From Burkholderiales bacterium (GTDB taxonomy: Bacteria > Pseudomonadota > Gammaproteobacteria > Burkholderiales > Nitrosomonadaceae), in the NCBI GenBank assembly GCA_015075225.1, contig JABTUQ010000003.1, forward strand, positions 1-64,000: a stretch of DNA of 64,000 bases. Direction: 5' to 3'. The translations under genes were made by a program, and so were the position numbers. Below are positions 9,178 to 19,272 of the stretch, piece by piece. Position 1 is the stretch's first letter; each line of letters starts with the position of its first letter. A model generated the notes under the pieces. That model was not told the DNA's origin, made no database searches, and saw nothing but the letters and a program-made list of their open reading frames with translations.

Positions 9178-9715
9178 ATGCGCGATAGCAATCTCCCGGT
9201 TCCAGATATCCGGTAACTTCCAGGCCAAAGCCGGTCATACTGGGCATTCTGCGAGGGGTTGCCAACAGGCGCATTTTGCTGATACCCAAGTCTTTAAGAA
9301 TCTGCGCACCGATACCATGATGACGCAGATCAGATATGGGGTTGTCTGCTGGATGCGGTGTGGTCTGCAGAATCCGCTCAGCCAATACGCTGGCATCATT
9401 TTTTCGCTGTAACAGTACGACTACGCCCTTTCCGGCATGTGCGATGGCTGCCATTGCATCATGAATACTCCAGGAGTGGGTATGGTCATCAATTTCCAGC
9501 AGATCAATCACCGTCAGCGGTTCATGTACCCGTACCAGTACTTCCTCACCGGCATTCCATGTCCCTTTTGCCAGTGCGAGATGGGTAACGCCGGCAATTT
9601 TATCATGGTAGGCAATCAGTCTGAATTCTCCGTGAGCAGTTTGCAGGGGGCGTTCAGTCGTTCGTGTGACCAGGCTTTCCGTGAGACGGCGATATTGAAT
9701 GAGATCAATTACCAC
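9176..9715 (-). pseudogene. RibX domain (GTP cyclohydrolase II-like half of RibBX) lacking its RibB half
   Basis: The reading IDLIQYRRLTESLVTRT then TAHGEFRLIAYHDKIAGVTH and VLVRVHEPLTVIDLLE is the C-terminal half of the RibBA/RibBX family of riboflavin synthesis. The cysteines that bind zinc in true GTP cyclohydrolase II (CxxxxCxC after the VRVHS block) are absent, which marks the inactive RibX-type domain found fused to RibB in many proteobacteria. Upstream, the DHBP synthase (RibB) half is missing: the sequence runs straight into the stop of dsbD at 9777. A GTG at 9715 could start a short protein, but no ribosome binding site is visible. I read it as the 3' remnant of ribBX. It ends one base inside the neighbouring MITE. 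Confidence 0.72.
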
Positions 9716-9776
9716 GACATAAAACGAAAATTTGTTGGTTGGTCGCAAAAAATTCCAGAGAGATTGGAGTTGTTTA

Positions 9777-11640
9777 TCAGAGCAGGATTGCATCCAGCAC
9801 TGCATGACGAAGTCTTTTTTTATCGAGATAGCCGATAATTTTGATATTGGGGTTCTCGGCACTGACGATCAAAGAGCAGAATTCCGGGTGCATTGCGACA
9901 ACTTGAAGCGTTTGAGCAGTGCTGTGTCATCTCAGTGCCATCAACAGTTACATTGATTTGCACCAGTTCAACATTCTTTAACCGTGCCTGAACCTGTGTG
10001 GATCGAGGTAAAGGTGGGCGATTCCATTTCCTTGCAGGGAATACACCGGTCTGCGTAAAATCAATCATCACGCGCCTTACGTTTGCTGGATGGAGTGCAT
10101 CCAGTTCGGCGATGGTTTTTAACCTGGCGAACGGCAGGGTTCATTCGTACTTGCGTTGATCCAGCCAATACGTTCAAGGGGCAGCATGATCACCAGCCGA
10201 GGCTGAGTCTGGACAGGGGCTGCAGAATATCCCGGCTTCCTGAAAGAACGCAATGAGCAGGGCCAGTACCTGTCAACTTAATGCGATTACGCCAGTTCCG
10301 CCAGAGATTTGTTGAAACCCGAGGCGTGGCCGGGCAGAGGATCAAGCGCGTGCAGATAGATGGCCAAATAATCAGCAGCGGCCCAAAGCAGCATGTACAT
10401 CCGTAATGACGGGCGAAATCAATAGATTGCTACCACCAGCAATAGCACACCGAAAAACTGCCTGGATTTCATCCAGGCGCCGGTTGGGCGGCAGTGCAGC
10501 CAGGACTCAGCAGCAATAGCATTGCTCCATGCCCAGTGCCATGAACAGAGCAGAGCCACCAGTACGACATCACCAGTCTGGCTGATATAAATCAAAGGCG
10601 CCAGCTAACGGGGCGGCAACGCAGGGCCGACGATCAGGAATAGCGCCCCAATTCAAAACACCGGCAAGCTGCCCTCCTGAAATGATCCGTTTTCGCAAAC
10701 CAGCTTGTTTTGTATGAAGAAGGCATCCGCAGTTCACCGAAGCCAAACATGGAAGGCCAATTACTACAAAGTCAGCGCAAAGTTCCCAATACGGGCATTT
10801 GCAAAGCGGTGAAAGCATGGCGCCAGAAGTCCTGCTGCACCGCGATATCGTGATCGACATGCCACCTGGTACGCCAGCGCCAGTATGAAGCCGCAGATTT
10901 TGACATTTGCTGCCCCTTGCTGGCAGTGATTCCGGAGAAGAATGGAAACATCAGGAAGACACAGGGGTAAATGCGAGCAGTGACCAATGCCAAAATCCAC
11001 TCCAGAATCAGCCAGAAATTGCCACTGGCGAACAGGCGTTCGATTTTATAGGCTTCCGTTTCTGGAAATAAGGGGCATTGCCAGAAGTTTGGAACAGTTC
11101 ATCAATGGTTTGGTTACCGCTGCCCTGGCATTGCTGCTGAGTGTGGCTGATATCCACCCGCAGCGACGGCTGGCAGCAGGATGTCGTGGTGATGGGCGCG
11201 TAACAGACTCAACAGGCTCATTGCAACCCTGTTAAGTGGAGGACAGGGCAGGGGAAACTGTTCCGGGGTAGTGGTGTCCAGCGCGCAGAAATGATGGCTT
11301 CCAGCGGCTGTTAATAAACTTCGGTTTCTCAAATACCGGATCCTGCTTCCTCTTGCCTGGCGGGCTGATCTGGTCAATATGGATGCTGATTTCTGGTTCA
11401 AACTTGATTTTATCGGTAGGTAGTAGTCAGCAGGCGTTAGACGTGCGACCAGTGTACGATCATCGGACTTCCAGTGACAGTTTGAATCTTCGTCCGTGAT
11501 AACAGCTCCTGTTCGATCTGGTCGAGTAACACCCAGTCATTTGCCAGAATGCTCATCACCCCCTGATTGGGTTTCTTCTGCGATGCATGGGAGCTGGTCG
11601 AACCTGAACCTGGTAACAATAAAATAGTTTTATACAGCAC
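9777..11640 (-). pseudogene. dsbD: thiol:disulfide interchange protein DsbD, frame-broken
   Basis: DsbD carries electrons from cytosolic thioredoxin across the inner membrane to periplasmic thiol pathways, including cytochrome c maturation. From the right end: a GTG start (11640) with a hydrophobic leader LYKTILLLPGSG; the central membrane domain with PCVFLMFPFFSGITASKGQQMSK (in two overlapping frames near 10900-10960) and CVAAPLAGA (about 10600); and a C-terminal thioredoxin domain with VMIDF, a readable C-I-P-C redox motif near 10040-10055, and NVELVQINVTVDGTE, ending at 9777. Every domain is present in order and length is normal (about 600 codons), but the frame changes many times. Either the sequence has errors or the gene is dead. 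It follows cutA by 12 bases, the known cutA-dipZ(dsbD) pairing. Confidence 0.75.
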
Positions 11641-11652
11641 GTAGGTTGTCTC

Positions 11653-12060
11653 TCAGTTAATTGTTGTTGTTTCAGTGGTTTCTTGCAGGTGATCCACGCT
11701 GATAAAACTAGGGTAATCCGTTATCGATAGGGACAGCGATAATCTCAGGAGTTCGTAAGGATGTCGTGTTTGATCGCTTGTTCTACAGCTGACGGCATAA
11801 CGTTGCCAGTGGTTTTGATCGAACAGGGATTTCACTAGTTGTTTCTGTTTTCCCTGCCATCAGTAGGCGGAAACACAACCTTTACTGAAAATATTGACGC
11901 AGGCAGCCAGCTGATCAGCAGTATTTCAGCAAGCTCTTTGGCGCTCGTATCATCTGGGAAGTTGTCAGGAACAAGCCGTTACGACGATCAGTCATTTTGT
12001 AGTTCTGGGAGTTGCCGTCGGCGTTGAAGCAAGTTTCTGCCGACCTTCCTATTGTAGTAA
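11653..12060 (-). pseudogene. cutA: divalent-cation tolerance protein CutA, frame-broken
   Basis: Segments in neighbouring frames give LAACVNIFSKGCVSA, then WQGK, HPYEL and a C-terminal FISVDHLQETTETT, in the order and spacing of CutA (usual pattern: LAACVN-I-P, Y-W-GK, HPYE-P, YL-W). The family forms a PII-like trimer linked to metal tolerance, and in enterobacteria its gene precedes dsbD/dipZ, as here. The gene is about 110 codons with several frame changes. The start codon is not clear. Confidence 0.6.
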
Positions 12061-12384
12061 ATGCAATTTCTCGTGGCAATCAACAAGATGGTGTGAAACG
12101 GTATGATGAAAAATCTGTTTGTATTACTCAGTCCATTACGATTATCTTCTATCAATTGTTTTTACCTATATTTTATGGATGAGAATTTGATCAGTTCCAC
12201 TATGAACATTGTTAATGACATCTTAGTGCTTTCCATTTTTTATGGTGCTGATTAAGTACTTCATATCCAGTTCGATAAAAATAGCACTGTCGTTGAAAAA
12301 TGGAAATGACTTCCTATAATATTTGCCGATGTGCGTCCATATCATTGTTTGTTCTCAAAGATCTGATGTAGCAACAACTGGAAA
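12061..12384. other. AT-rich divergent intergenic region, no gene seen
   Basis: Between the start of cutA (minus) and the SH3-domain gene (plus) I see no readable coding stretch in any frame. It probably contains promoters for both directions, but I cannot place them confidently. Confidence 0.4.
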
Positions 12385-13040
12385 TATCACCAAAATTACT
12401 TGATTTCCTACAGCCTTACATTGTTTATAGCCAGCTATTCTTTAACCGCTCGGGCGGAAAAGGCTATGCCAGTGATCAAGTAGGAAGTGTTGATGCGGAT
12501 GGCCCCAGTCAGCAAGCGCCACAATTGTAAAGATGCTGAAAGTGGGGCTGAGCTGGATGTGCTGGGCGCGATCAGAGCAAGGGTATTCAGGGTAAAAACA
12601 GGAGGTGTGGAAGGCTGGGTACTATCCCGGCATTTGATGACTGAACCTGCGGCGCGTGTGGTAACGAAAATTAAGCAGTGATTTTCACCGCAGACAGCCA
12701 GTTAAGATGATCCGCGTGCGCAGGCCCGGTTTTATCAAGGCAGAATTTGGGGCAACGTAAAACAGGCGAGGCACTGGAAAAGGAGTAACAAGCAACTGGA
12801 AGCCGAATTATCAGAATCAGGCGGTGTCTGCCACGATGCGCACGGTGCAACTGGGTGAACAAAATCGGAAATACGGCAGCAGCTGGATGGTGAAGACAGG
12901 AAGCTAGGTCGCTTGAACAGGAAAATCATGCGCTTGGAAGGTTGAGCGCGAATGGTTTTATGCGGAGCAGTAGTGCTGTTTGCCGGATTATTTCTGGGGT
13001 TAATCATTCCCCGCATCCAGTGGCGTAACGCTCGCGTTAC
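12385..13040 (+). pseudogene. SH3-domain protein of the YgiM/TIGR04211 type, frame-broken
   Basis: A leader LFIASYSLTARAEKA (about 12430-12470) is followed by a bacterial SH3 domain: SGAELDVLGA then RVKTGGVEGWVLSRHLMTEP. A charged coiled-coil stretch rich in K/E/R (about 12720-12950) and a final membrane anchor GLFLGLIIPRIQWRN (about 12985-13026) follow. That order (signal peptide, SH3, coiled coil, C-terminal anchor) is the family architecture. Several frame changes are needed to join the parts. Function is not well defined; the family is thought to sit in the cell envelope. Confidence 0.6.
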
Positions 13041-13044
13041 AACA

Positions 13045-13941
13045 ACGATTTTAAGGCTGGATTGGCCTGGTCAGATGTCTTCAATACAGAATCAATGCGT
13101 TCAGGTGCTGAATGCGTATTGAAATTGGTTTTCTACGTGATACCCAACCACGTACTTCCAGTGGTTTGTTCAAATAGGTTTCAAGTGGCGGGAAACAAAG
13201 AATGGCAAATCCTGGTTTGCGATAGTGATGTCAATGTGTGCCAATGATCAGCCGACTGAACCGGCGGTGCGTTTAATTCCCTGACCCTGATCTGGTAACG
13301 CTGCCAGCCAAAGGGTTTCTCGGTTAATCTGGTCAGTGGTTGTGGACGGTGGCGTTTTTCTGACGGATGCAGGTTTCTTCGTTTCTGCGCGTTGTGTCTT
13401 TGATAAGAATGTTCGCGTGTAGCAGGTTGGGGGAGGTATCAGGCTGGCTGTGGCCAGACCTCTCTCTACCAGAAGATTGATATGTTCTCCGTCCGGTAGA
13501 TGCAGATTGAGCAAGCATTCTTTTAGCAGTGATCGGTCTTTTGTCAGTCGTATTCCAGGTAAACACTGCGGCCTTGCATAATTTTCCCTGCAGCATTTTT
13601 TGTAAGGACCACCTGGTTCTCCAGGACCAGGTCAGTTTTCAATTTCAATTTCCACACCCAGCAACCTTACCCGTTTCTTGTTCTCAAGAGTACGATGGTG
13701 TCACCGTCGATAACACTGACCCGATATTTTTCGCGCGGGTTGTTTGGAGACTTGCAGCAGTTTTGCGCAGGTATTAATGTGTATCTGAATAAGTCTGGCC
13801 GTGGATCCATTGAGCGATCGTCGTCTCGGTTAATCCTGGCTGGATATGCAGGAAGGCCAACAAGATCGTAAAACAATAAATTTTCTTAAAAGAAAGGTTG
13901 GTGATGCAAGGTTGTACTAGAAGCGCTCTGGTAAAATGCAT
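13045..13941 (-). pseudogene. probable secreted thermonuclease-like (SNase) protein, frame-broken
   Basis: Reading leftwards from an ATG at 13941: MHFTRALL, then a hydrophobic leader CFTILLAFLHIQPGL, YRVSVIDGDTIVL (about 13700-13740) followed in the next frame by KKRVRLLGVE, then LPDGEHINLLVERGLAT (about 13445-13500) and a C-terminal block KPLEVRGWVSRRK (about 13120-13170). The I-D-G-D-T and RLLGV spacing, the LLVERGLA block and the C-terminal OB-like segment fit the staphylococcal nuclease fold. Some catalytic arginines cannot be confirmed because of the frame changes. A different small-barrel protein is possible. Confidence 0.5.
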
Positions 13942-14052
13942 GGTTTGGTCTTGATTTATTCAGATTGAATAAATTGTAGATTAGATTAGCAGTAGGACTG
14001 GGCTGGGGATGTTACTGATGTCACTAAAATTTTGAACGAAACGGATTGATTG

Positions 14053-14884
14053 ATGGCTACCGATCCATTGATTGAATTCAGAATATTAATTTTTCCCTAC
14101 GGCGCAGCCTATATTGAAGGTAATCCTGCAGTCATAGGCATCATCCGTGGGCAGGTCCCATTTGCCTATCATGGGCGGCAGCGGGTCTGGAAAACTACGT
14201 TGCTGCGTCTGATTGGCGGTGAAGTCAGGCCATCGGATCCGTCACCAAAACAGTCAGGTGGTGCATAGGCTTGGCCAGACGAGTTATTCAAGCTGCGGCG
14301 CAAAATGGGCATGTTATTCGGTTTAGCGCCTGTTCTGAATTATCGGTGTTCGATAATGTTGCCTTTCAGATGCGCAGAGCACAATCTCCTAGATCAATGA
14401 TCCGGGATCTGGTGTTAATGAAGAATTGCATGCGGTAGGTTTGCGGTAGGGCGCATCAGCTGATACCGGCCCAGCTTTTCCGGCGGTATGGCCCGGCGCG
14501 TGGCGCTAGCGCGTTCGATAGCGCTGGATCCGACTACTGATGATGTTCGATGAGCCGTTTACCGGTCTGGATCCAATTTCGTTGGAGTGTGATTGGCGGA
14601 TTGATCGGCGATTCTTGATACCCTCGGTAGCGACTTCCATTCTGGTGACACACGATGTTCAGGAATCGCGCTACGGATCGTCGATTACATTTATTTTTTG
14701 GCAGATGGGGTAATTGTTGCGCTGGGACGCGGACCAGAAGTCCGTGAATCGAAATACCGTTGATACATCAATTTGTCCATGGCAAACAGATGGCCAGTGC
14801 CGTTTCATTATCAGGCACAACATTCTCAGGATCTGGGTATCAGTTGGAGGCAGCATCCAGCCAAATTATCATGAATGGGAATAG
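14053..14884 (+). pseudogene. mlaF: phospholipid transport ATP-binding protein MlaF, frame-broken
   Basis: The MlaFEDB complex moves phospholipids between outer and inner membranes (older names Ttg2A/VpsA). The start MATDPLIEFR is in frame, then Walker A GGSGSGKTTLLRLIGG becomes readable if one A is added in the run at about 14190. LRRKMGMLFG, the signature SGGMARRVALAR (about 14480-14515), Walker B/D-loop MMFDEPFTGLDP (about 14540-14575) and VTHDVQES (about 14643-14665) follow, ending PNYHEWE and a stop at 14884. All ABC motifs are present in order. The stop overlaps the mlaE ATG at 14871. Confidence 0.8.
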
Positions 14885-15646
14885 TGGTTTGATCGGGCGA
14901 ATTAGACCATTATTAGATCGGTTGGGCACCAGATGGTCGATGGTATCTGGCGGCTTGGTGTACAGCGCATTTCATTTTGCTGGTATTGCTGAAATCTGTT
15001 CCCCGGTTTCATTTTCGTTTGATTACACATGAAATATATGCCGGTGTTTGTCGTTGATCATTATTCTGGTGTCCGGTTTGTTTGTTGGCATGGTGCTAAG
15101 GATTTACAAGGGTATGAAACATTGCAAGATTCAACCGAATCAGCGGTAGAACCAGGTAGCCCATCTCTGATGCGGAACTGGGGACGGATTATTGCAGCAT
15201 TGCTGTTGCCAGCCGTGCCGGTTCATTACGCAACAACCGGATCGGTTTGATAAACAACCGAACAACTGGCCGATAGAATGATGGTTGATCCAATTGCGCG
15301 TATCGTTGCGCCAAGATTCTGGGAGAATTATATTTTCCATTGCCGCTGCTGGCAGCAATGTTTTCTATCATGGGCGTGTTCGGAGGGTATCTGGTGGCCG
15401 TGGTTTTCATTCAGGTGGATGAAGGCTCGCATTGCGATACGAAACTCGTAGTTTTCGCTATGACATCGTCAACGGTGTGATCAAGGTTGTTTTGGAGTGG
15501 TGGTGACGGCTATCACTGATGTTCCAGGGGATTTGATGCATACCGACTGCCGCAGGGTGTCGGGTGCGACTACACGGACGTGGTAGGCTTCCGCTCGCAA
15601 TTCTGGGGTTGGATTTTGTTTGACTACATTCCTTGTTCAGAGGTAA
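14871..15646 (+). pseudogene. mlaE: phospholipid transport permease MlaE, frame-broken
   Basis: The reading begins MNGNSGLIGRI. Conserved MlaE blocks follow across frames: SGLFVGMVLGLQGYETLQ (about 15065-15135), SLMRELGPIIAALL (about 15160-15205), TEQLAAIEMMVVDPIAR (about 15255-15300), PLLAAMFSIMGVFGGYLV (about 15345-15400) and AILGLDFVLTTF (about 15597-15635), with a stop at 15646. These are the signature stretches of the five-helix MlaE permease. The gene lies between mlaF and mlaD as in the standard operon. Confidence 0.78.
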
Positions 15647-15647
15647 G

Positions 15648-16130
15648 TTGATCAAAGCGTACCAGCAGTGGATTTTGGGTGGGCCTGTTCGTGATGGTTG
15701 GTATCAGGCTGCTGTTTCTTGGTTTGATGGGCAATCTGACCAATTTCAACCAGGTGAGAACTATGTGCTGGTGGGGGAATTTCGAAAATATGGAAGCGGT
15801 CTGAAGGTGCTGCGCTCGGTGAAAGTGCCGGCGTGGTGGTGGGGAGACTGGGTGACAGATATACAGTTCGGTGTGAAAACGTAGCAGTGCGGTAGTGACC
15901 ATGAGGATGGATGCATTACCAGTTTCCCAAGATACATTTGCCAACATTCTGACCTGGTTACTGGGCGAACAGTACATCGGACTGTTGCCAGGAGGTGATG
16001 AAGGATGCTCAGGATGGTGAAGAATCATGAAAACCAATTCGGCCTGTGGTGCTGGAGGAGGACTGATCGATGATTCCTGTTGATAAGGCTGAGAAAAAAT
16101 TCTGGATCCGGAAATTTGAAATGGGTGATA
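15648..16130 (+). pseudogene. mlaD: MCE-domain protein MlaD, frame-broken
   Basis: VDFWVGLFVMVGIRLL gives the N-terminal membrane anchor. The single MCE domain follows with NYVLVGEF, GLKVRSPVKVAGV, VTDIQF and the later TFANILT.LLGEQYIGLLPGG (about 15940-15995). MlaD forms a hexameric ring in the inner membrane that hands lipid to MlaC. The C-terminus after KTNSAVVLEELI is hard to follow. Position between mlaE and mlaC supports the call. Confidence 0.75.
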
Positions 16131-16132
16131 AT

Positions 16133-16719
16133 ATGAAACATTTGTAGGCAATCTTCTTTATTAACATTGCTGGCCTTCATTGCGCCTGTGTCGGCTGGGG
16201 TGCTGCCTGATGTGTCATCAGAATACGGTTGATGTGAAGTGGTGGCCGTGCTCGAAGATGATGGTATCAGGGCAGGCAATCAGGATGGTGCTGGGTCTCG
16301 TTCGGGAAAAGATTCTGCCTCATTCAATTTCACACGCAGCGACTCCAGCTGGCGTGGGCAGAGCTGGTCTCTCGCGGATCCTGAACAGAAAATCGTTGGT
16401 GAAGGAGTTCGTGCATTGCTGGTACGAACTTGTCAAATTCGCTGACCGCATATCGTGACGAAGAAGTAATCAAGGTTGGCTCGGCCAGTATCGGTGCGCA
16501 GGATACCAAGCTACTGTGTCAGACCAGGTAATTCAAATTGACGAAACAACCTGTTCCGATTGGTTAACTATGGAAAAAGTGATGATGGTACTTGGGTTAT
16601 GATGTGACGGTCGCCCGAGTCAGCTGGTGACCAATTGTCGGTACTTTCAACACGCAAATCAAGGATGGTGGGGTGATGGGCTGAATTACAGCGTTGGCGG
16701 ATGTCGTGCGGGAAAGTAG
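16133..16719 (+). pseudogene. mlaC: periplasmic phospholipid-binding protein MlaC, frame-broken
   Basis: An ATG at 16133 opens MKHL, then a signal sequence FITLLAFIAPVSAG in a shifted frame. Family blocks follow: VREKILPHF-FTR (about 16295-16335), SLADPEQK (about 16370-16390), FRALLVRT (about 16410-16430), SNSLTAYRDEEV (about 16430-16465) and WVMDVTVAGVSLVTNY (about 16590-16640), with a stop at 16719. The order and about 195-codon length fit MlaC, the shuttle that carries phospholipids through the periplasm. Confidence 0.75.
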
Positions 16720-17030
16720 ATGGCCGGGAAGCGGATGCCCGCATTCATCTGGAAGGAGATCGCCTTTTGTTGGTTCGATCACCTATGGCAATACCAGTTG
16801 AAGTGATCCGTGCTGGCAAAGAATCGATCAAGGCGGGTGATGTTGGTCGACCCTGGCCGATGGCTCAGAACCGTTCCTCGGCTGTCAACGCTCTTCCATG
16901 AATGGATGGCGCACGGCGCGCGGGTGCACAACCGAAGTGGGTTTGTCAATTTGCCGGAGTAATCTTACCAGGTCTTATTAGTTATGCGATGTGGTGATAT
17001 GGTTCCCGTGCGCTGCCGGAAAAATCTGTT
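16720..17030 (+). pseudogene. mlaB: STAS-domain protein MlaB, frame-broken
   Basis: The segments IHLEGDRLLLVRSPMAIPVE, VIRAGKESIKAGD, a VVDLA-like stretch, SSAVNAL, LPE and LYDVVDMVPV read as one STAS domain of about 100 residues in the usual MlaB position after mlaC. MlaB binds MlaF and is needed for ATPase activity. The first half stays in one frame (16701-16850); the second half changes frame repeatedly. Confidence 0.65.
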
Positions 17031-17074
17031 TGTTAAATTGCTTGGACTTACCTCCCTCTGATTTTATTCTTAAT

Positions 17075-17981
17075 GCCTTGATTATTTCCTGTTTAGATGA
17101 TTCCGGCTATTGGGGTGCAGCAACGGCAAACGTTACCGAGAGCTGGTTGCTGGATCGCATTGATCTCGTTGTGCAACCAGGAAGTTCTTCATTATTGGGG
17201 CCTAACAGGGAGGTAAAATACGCTCATCAGCAGCATTCTGGCTGGCCTGGCCCGGCCAAGTTACTGAACAGCAAGATAATGGGGCACGATGCTTGCTGTC
17301 GGTATCATAAGAGCAGGAAAAACTGAGATAGTTCCACAAAGAGCTGGTATACGATCCCTTTTTACCGTGCGCCGAGATGCTGATCATTTCAGTCAGGTTA
17401 TTTCGGGATCAAACGGAATGATTCCTGGATTGATGAAATCCTGCGACATCTCGACCTCGCTGACAAAGCATATGTCCAGCATGCGTGCGCTTTCTGGCAG
17501 AATCGACGGCGCTTGCTGATCGCGCAAACCTAGTGCATAAACCCCAGTTATCATTCTGGATAGACGACTGCCAGGTGGATGTGGAGTTGCGCCAGGTTTG
17601 GCAACAATTCATCCGGCGGCAATCTTGAGTCCACCGTTGTATTGACCGCATTATCTGGAAGAAGCAGAGCGTTAATCTTAACCGCGTGGCAGTGCTCAAG
17701 CAAGGAAAGACGGGATCGTGGCGCTCGACAGCGTGCATAATCTTGTGTACGCAGTGCCAGAGGCTGCTCACATTGGGTGTTTATCCGGTTATCTGTGCCT
17801 GGATATGTGGCGAGGCAAACATGACGGTGAATCTGCAGTCTGGAAATAAAGTTACTCGAGTTGAAACTATCTTGTCGCTATTGCGACGGTCAAGTGCAGA
17901 TTCTGGATATGCAACTGTTGCAGCCTGATCTGGACGGTATTCAGGAAAATCGCGAAAACTCAAGATGCGGATGGTGTATGA
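17075..17981 (+). pseudogene. ABC-2 type transporter ATP-binding protein, frame-broken
   Basis: The readable blocks are LDRIDLVVQPG (about 17150-17180), LLGPNG near Walker A (about 17195), MGHDA, VPQELVYDPFFTVRETL (about 17330-17370), DSWIDEILRHLDLADKA (about 17425-17470), the signature RALSGRMRRRLLIAQ (about 17485-17525), LIILDEPTAGVDVELRQ (about 17545-17600), RVAVLKQG and a last block LLQPDLEDVF. This matches the drug/lipid exporter class (CcmA/NodI-like) that often follows the mla genes in betaproteobacteria. The stop TGA at 17979-17981 overlaps the permease ATG at 17978, a translational-coupling arrangement. Confidence 0.72.
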
Positions 17982-18678
17982 CCGGCCTTTATACCCTGTT
18001 CCACAAGGGTGTGCGTTTCTGGAAGGTCAATGAACGATACTTGCACCAATGTCCAGTTTTCTTTATCTGCTGATCTTTCGCGTCTTATCTGCGTAGGTTA
18101 TGGCAGTATTCTACGTTTTGATTCAGTCTGGTGATGATGGCTGTTTGCGAGATGCTTTTGCCAATTCATCTTCCAGTCGGATTGATCAAAAATAACCAGA
18201 TCTTGTTCTGCTATCACCTCTTTCATATCTGGAAATTTTTTAGCGTACGTCAGATCTTCTACGTTACGAGGATTGATGGATTTGGCTTGGGTGTTTATAC
18301 CGTTGCAGCCTGGTTTTTATCCGCCGCCATTACAATCGATGATCTGGATCGTATTGTTTGCATTTCTGGGTAGTGCCCTGCTGGTTATTGCTGGGCGTTA
18401 TTGCCGGGATCATGTCGGATCGTTGATCGGTTGGCATTCCAGAATTTTATTATCCTGCCGCTGACCTTTCTTTCCGGGTGTTTGTTCGTTCATTCTCTGC
18501 CGCCGGTACTTAATTTTATCAACACCTCAATCCCTTTTTACATGATTGATGGTTTCCGCTACGGTTTTTCGGTCATCGGATGTTTCTCCCTATATCAATT
18601 GAGTGTTGTGTTGCTTTGTCTTGTGGTGATTCAGGGTGGGCATTGTGGATGCTGACGGATTTTAAAGATCCGTTGTTG
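17978..18678 (+). pseudogene. ABC-2 type transporter permease, frame-broken
   Basis: MTGLYTLFHKGV-RFWKVN opens the reading. MMAVCEM, FLLSPLSYLE-FF, WIVLFAFLGSALL (about 18340-18380), QNFIILPLTFLSGVFYSIHSLPP (about 18440-18510) and PFFYMIDGFRYGF (about 18535-18570) follow. These are the conserved membrane segments of the YadH-type ABC-2 permease. The stop is at about 18676. Partner ATPase is immediately upstream. Substrate unknown. Confidence 0.72.
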
Positions 18679-18713
18679 ATCGATAATTTTTATATTTTGG
18701 GGAATAAAGGAAA

Positions 18714-18970
18714 GTGGTTACTGCAGATCAATTGAACATTCGATTAAAACCTCTTGCCCTGCACCTGGATCAGGTGGAAAGGTAATGACGGTCATCACTT
18801 TAAGGTGCCATCATTGTAAGTGGGTGTTTGAAGGAAAAACATCGTCAAGCAGCATCAATTGGTTTATCAGGCGCTTGGTGAACGGATGCGCGGGGAAATT
18901 CACTGCCTATCGTGAAACCTATCTCCACAGGAGCAATGGGGACGGCAAAATTCGAACACAGTCGACGTAA
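18714..18970 (+). pseudogene. BolA-family protein (IbaG type), frame-broken
   Basis: From a GTG at 18714: VTADQ, then GNDGHHFKV, FEGKNIVKQHQLVYQALGER (about 18825-18885) and MRGEIHCLS. This is the class II KH-like fold of BolA/IbaG proteins, which work with monothiol glutaredoxins in Fe-S cluster trafficking. In betaproteobacteria a bolA gene commonly follows the mla and ABC-2 genes, as seen here. Two or three indels break the frame. Confidence 0.7.
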
Positions 18971-19124
18971 TTTACTTCTTCTCTATCAGTAGCCGGTATC
19001 AAAACCAATGTGGTCGGTCTCGGCTTCGCTTCTTCTCTTAATGATTTATCTGTGATTTTCTCGTCCTGCTTTTATCTACCTGGCAGCCTGTTGTTGTCTT
19101 ACCCTGGTTAAATCAGTTCGTAGT

Positions 19125-19139
19125 GCGACAAATTGTCGC
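19125..19139. promoter_or_regulatory. palindrome GCGACAAATTGTCGC, possible operator
   Basis: A perfect 7-bp inverted repeat around one central base. Its exact reverse complement occurs 133 bases downstream at 19258, and a closely related double site lies at 40344-40379. It sits about 330 bases before the leader-like peptide at 19455. A dimeric DNA-binding regulator is inferred. Confidence 0.5.
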
Positions 19140-19257
19140 GTTTGCATCACTGATATCCTAAAGAAACCAAGGTTGACAGGATAACAAAATTCCTTTTGCA
19201 TTTATCATGTGTTTACTCAGTTTATCGATTGAAAAATATAGGCATTATCTTCCAGGC

Positions 19258-19272
19258 GCGACAATTTGTCGC
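19258..19272. promoter_or_regulatory. palindrome GCGACAATTTGTCGC, second copy
   Basis: Exact reverse complement of the 19125 palindrome, spaced 133 bases from it. Two identical palindromes at that distance upstream of a leader-like reading frame look like a regulatory region. The sequence lies in a stretch with many indels, so the exact spacing is uncertain. Confidence 0.5.

Noticed and set aside
9358-9838. Plus-strand readings opposite ribX
   Set aside because: They are antisense to a recognisable RibX domain and have no family features.
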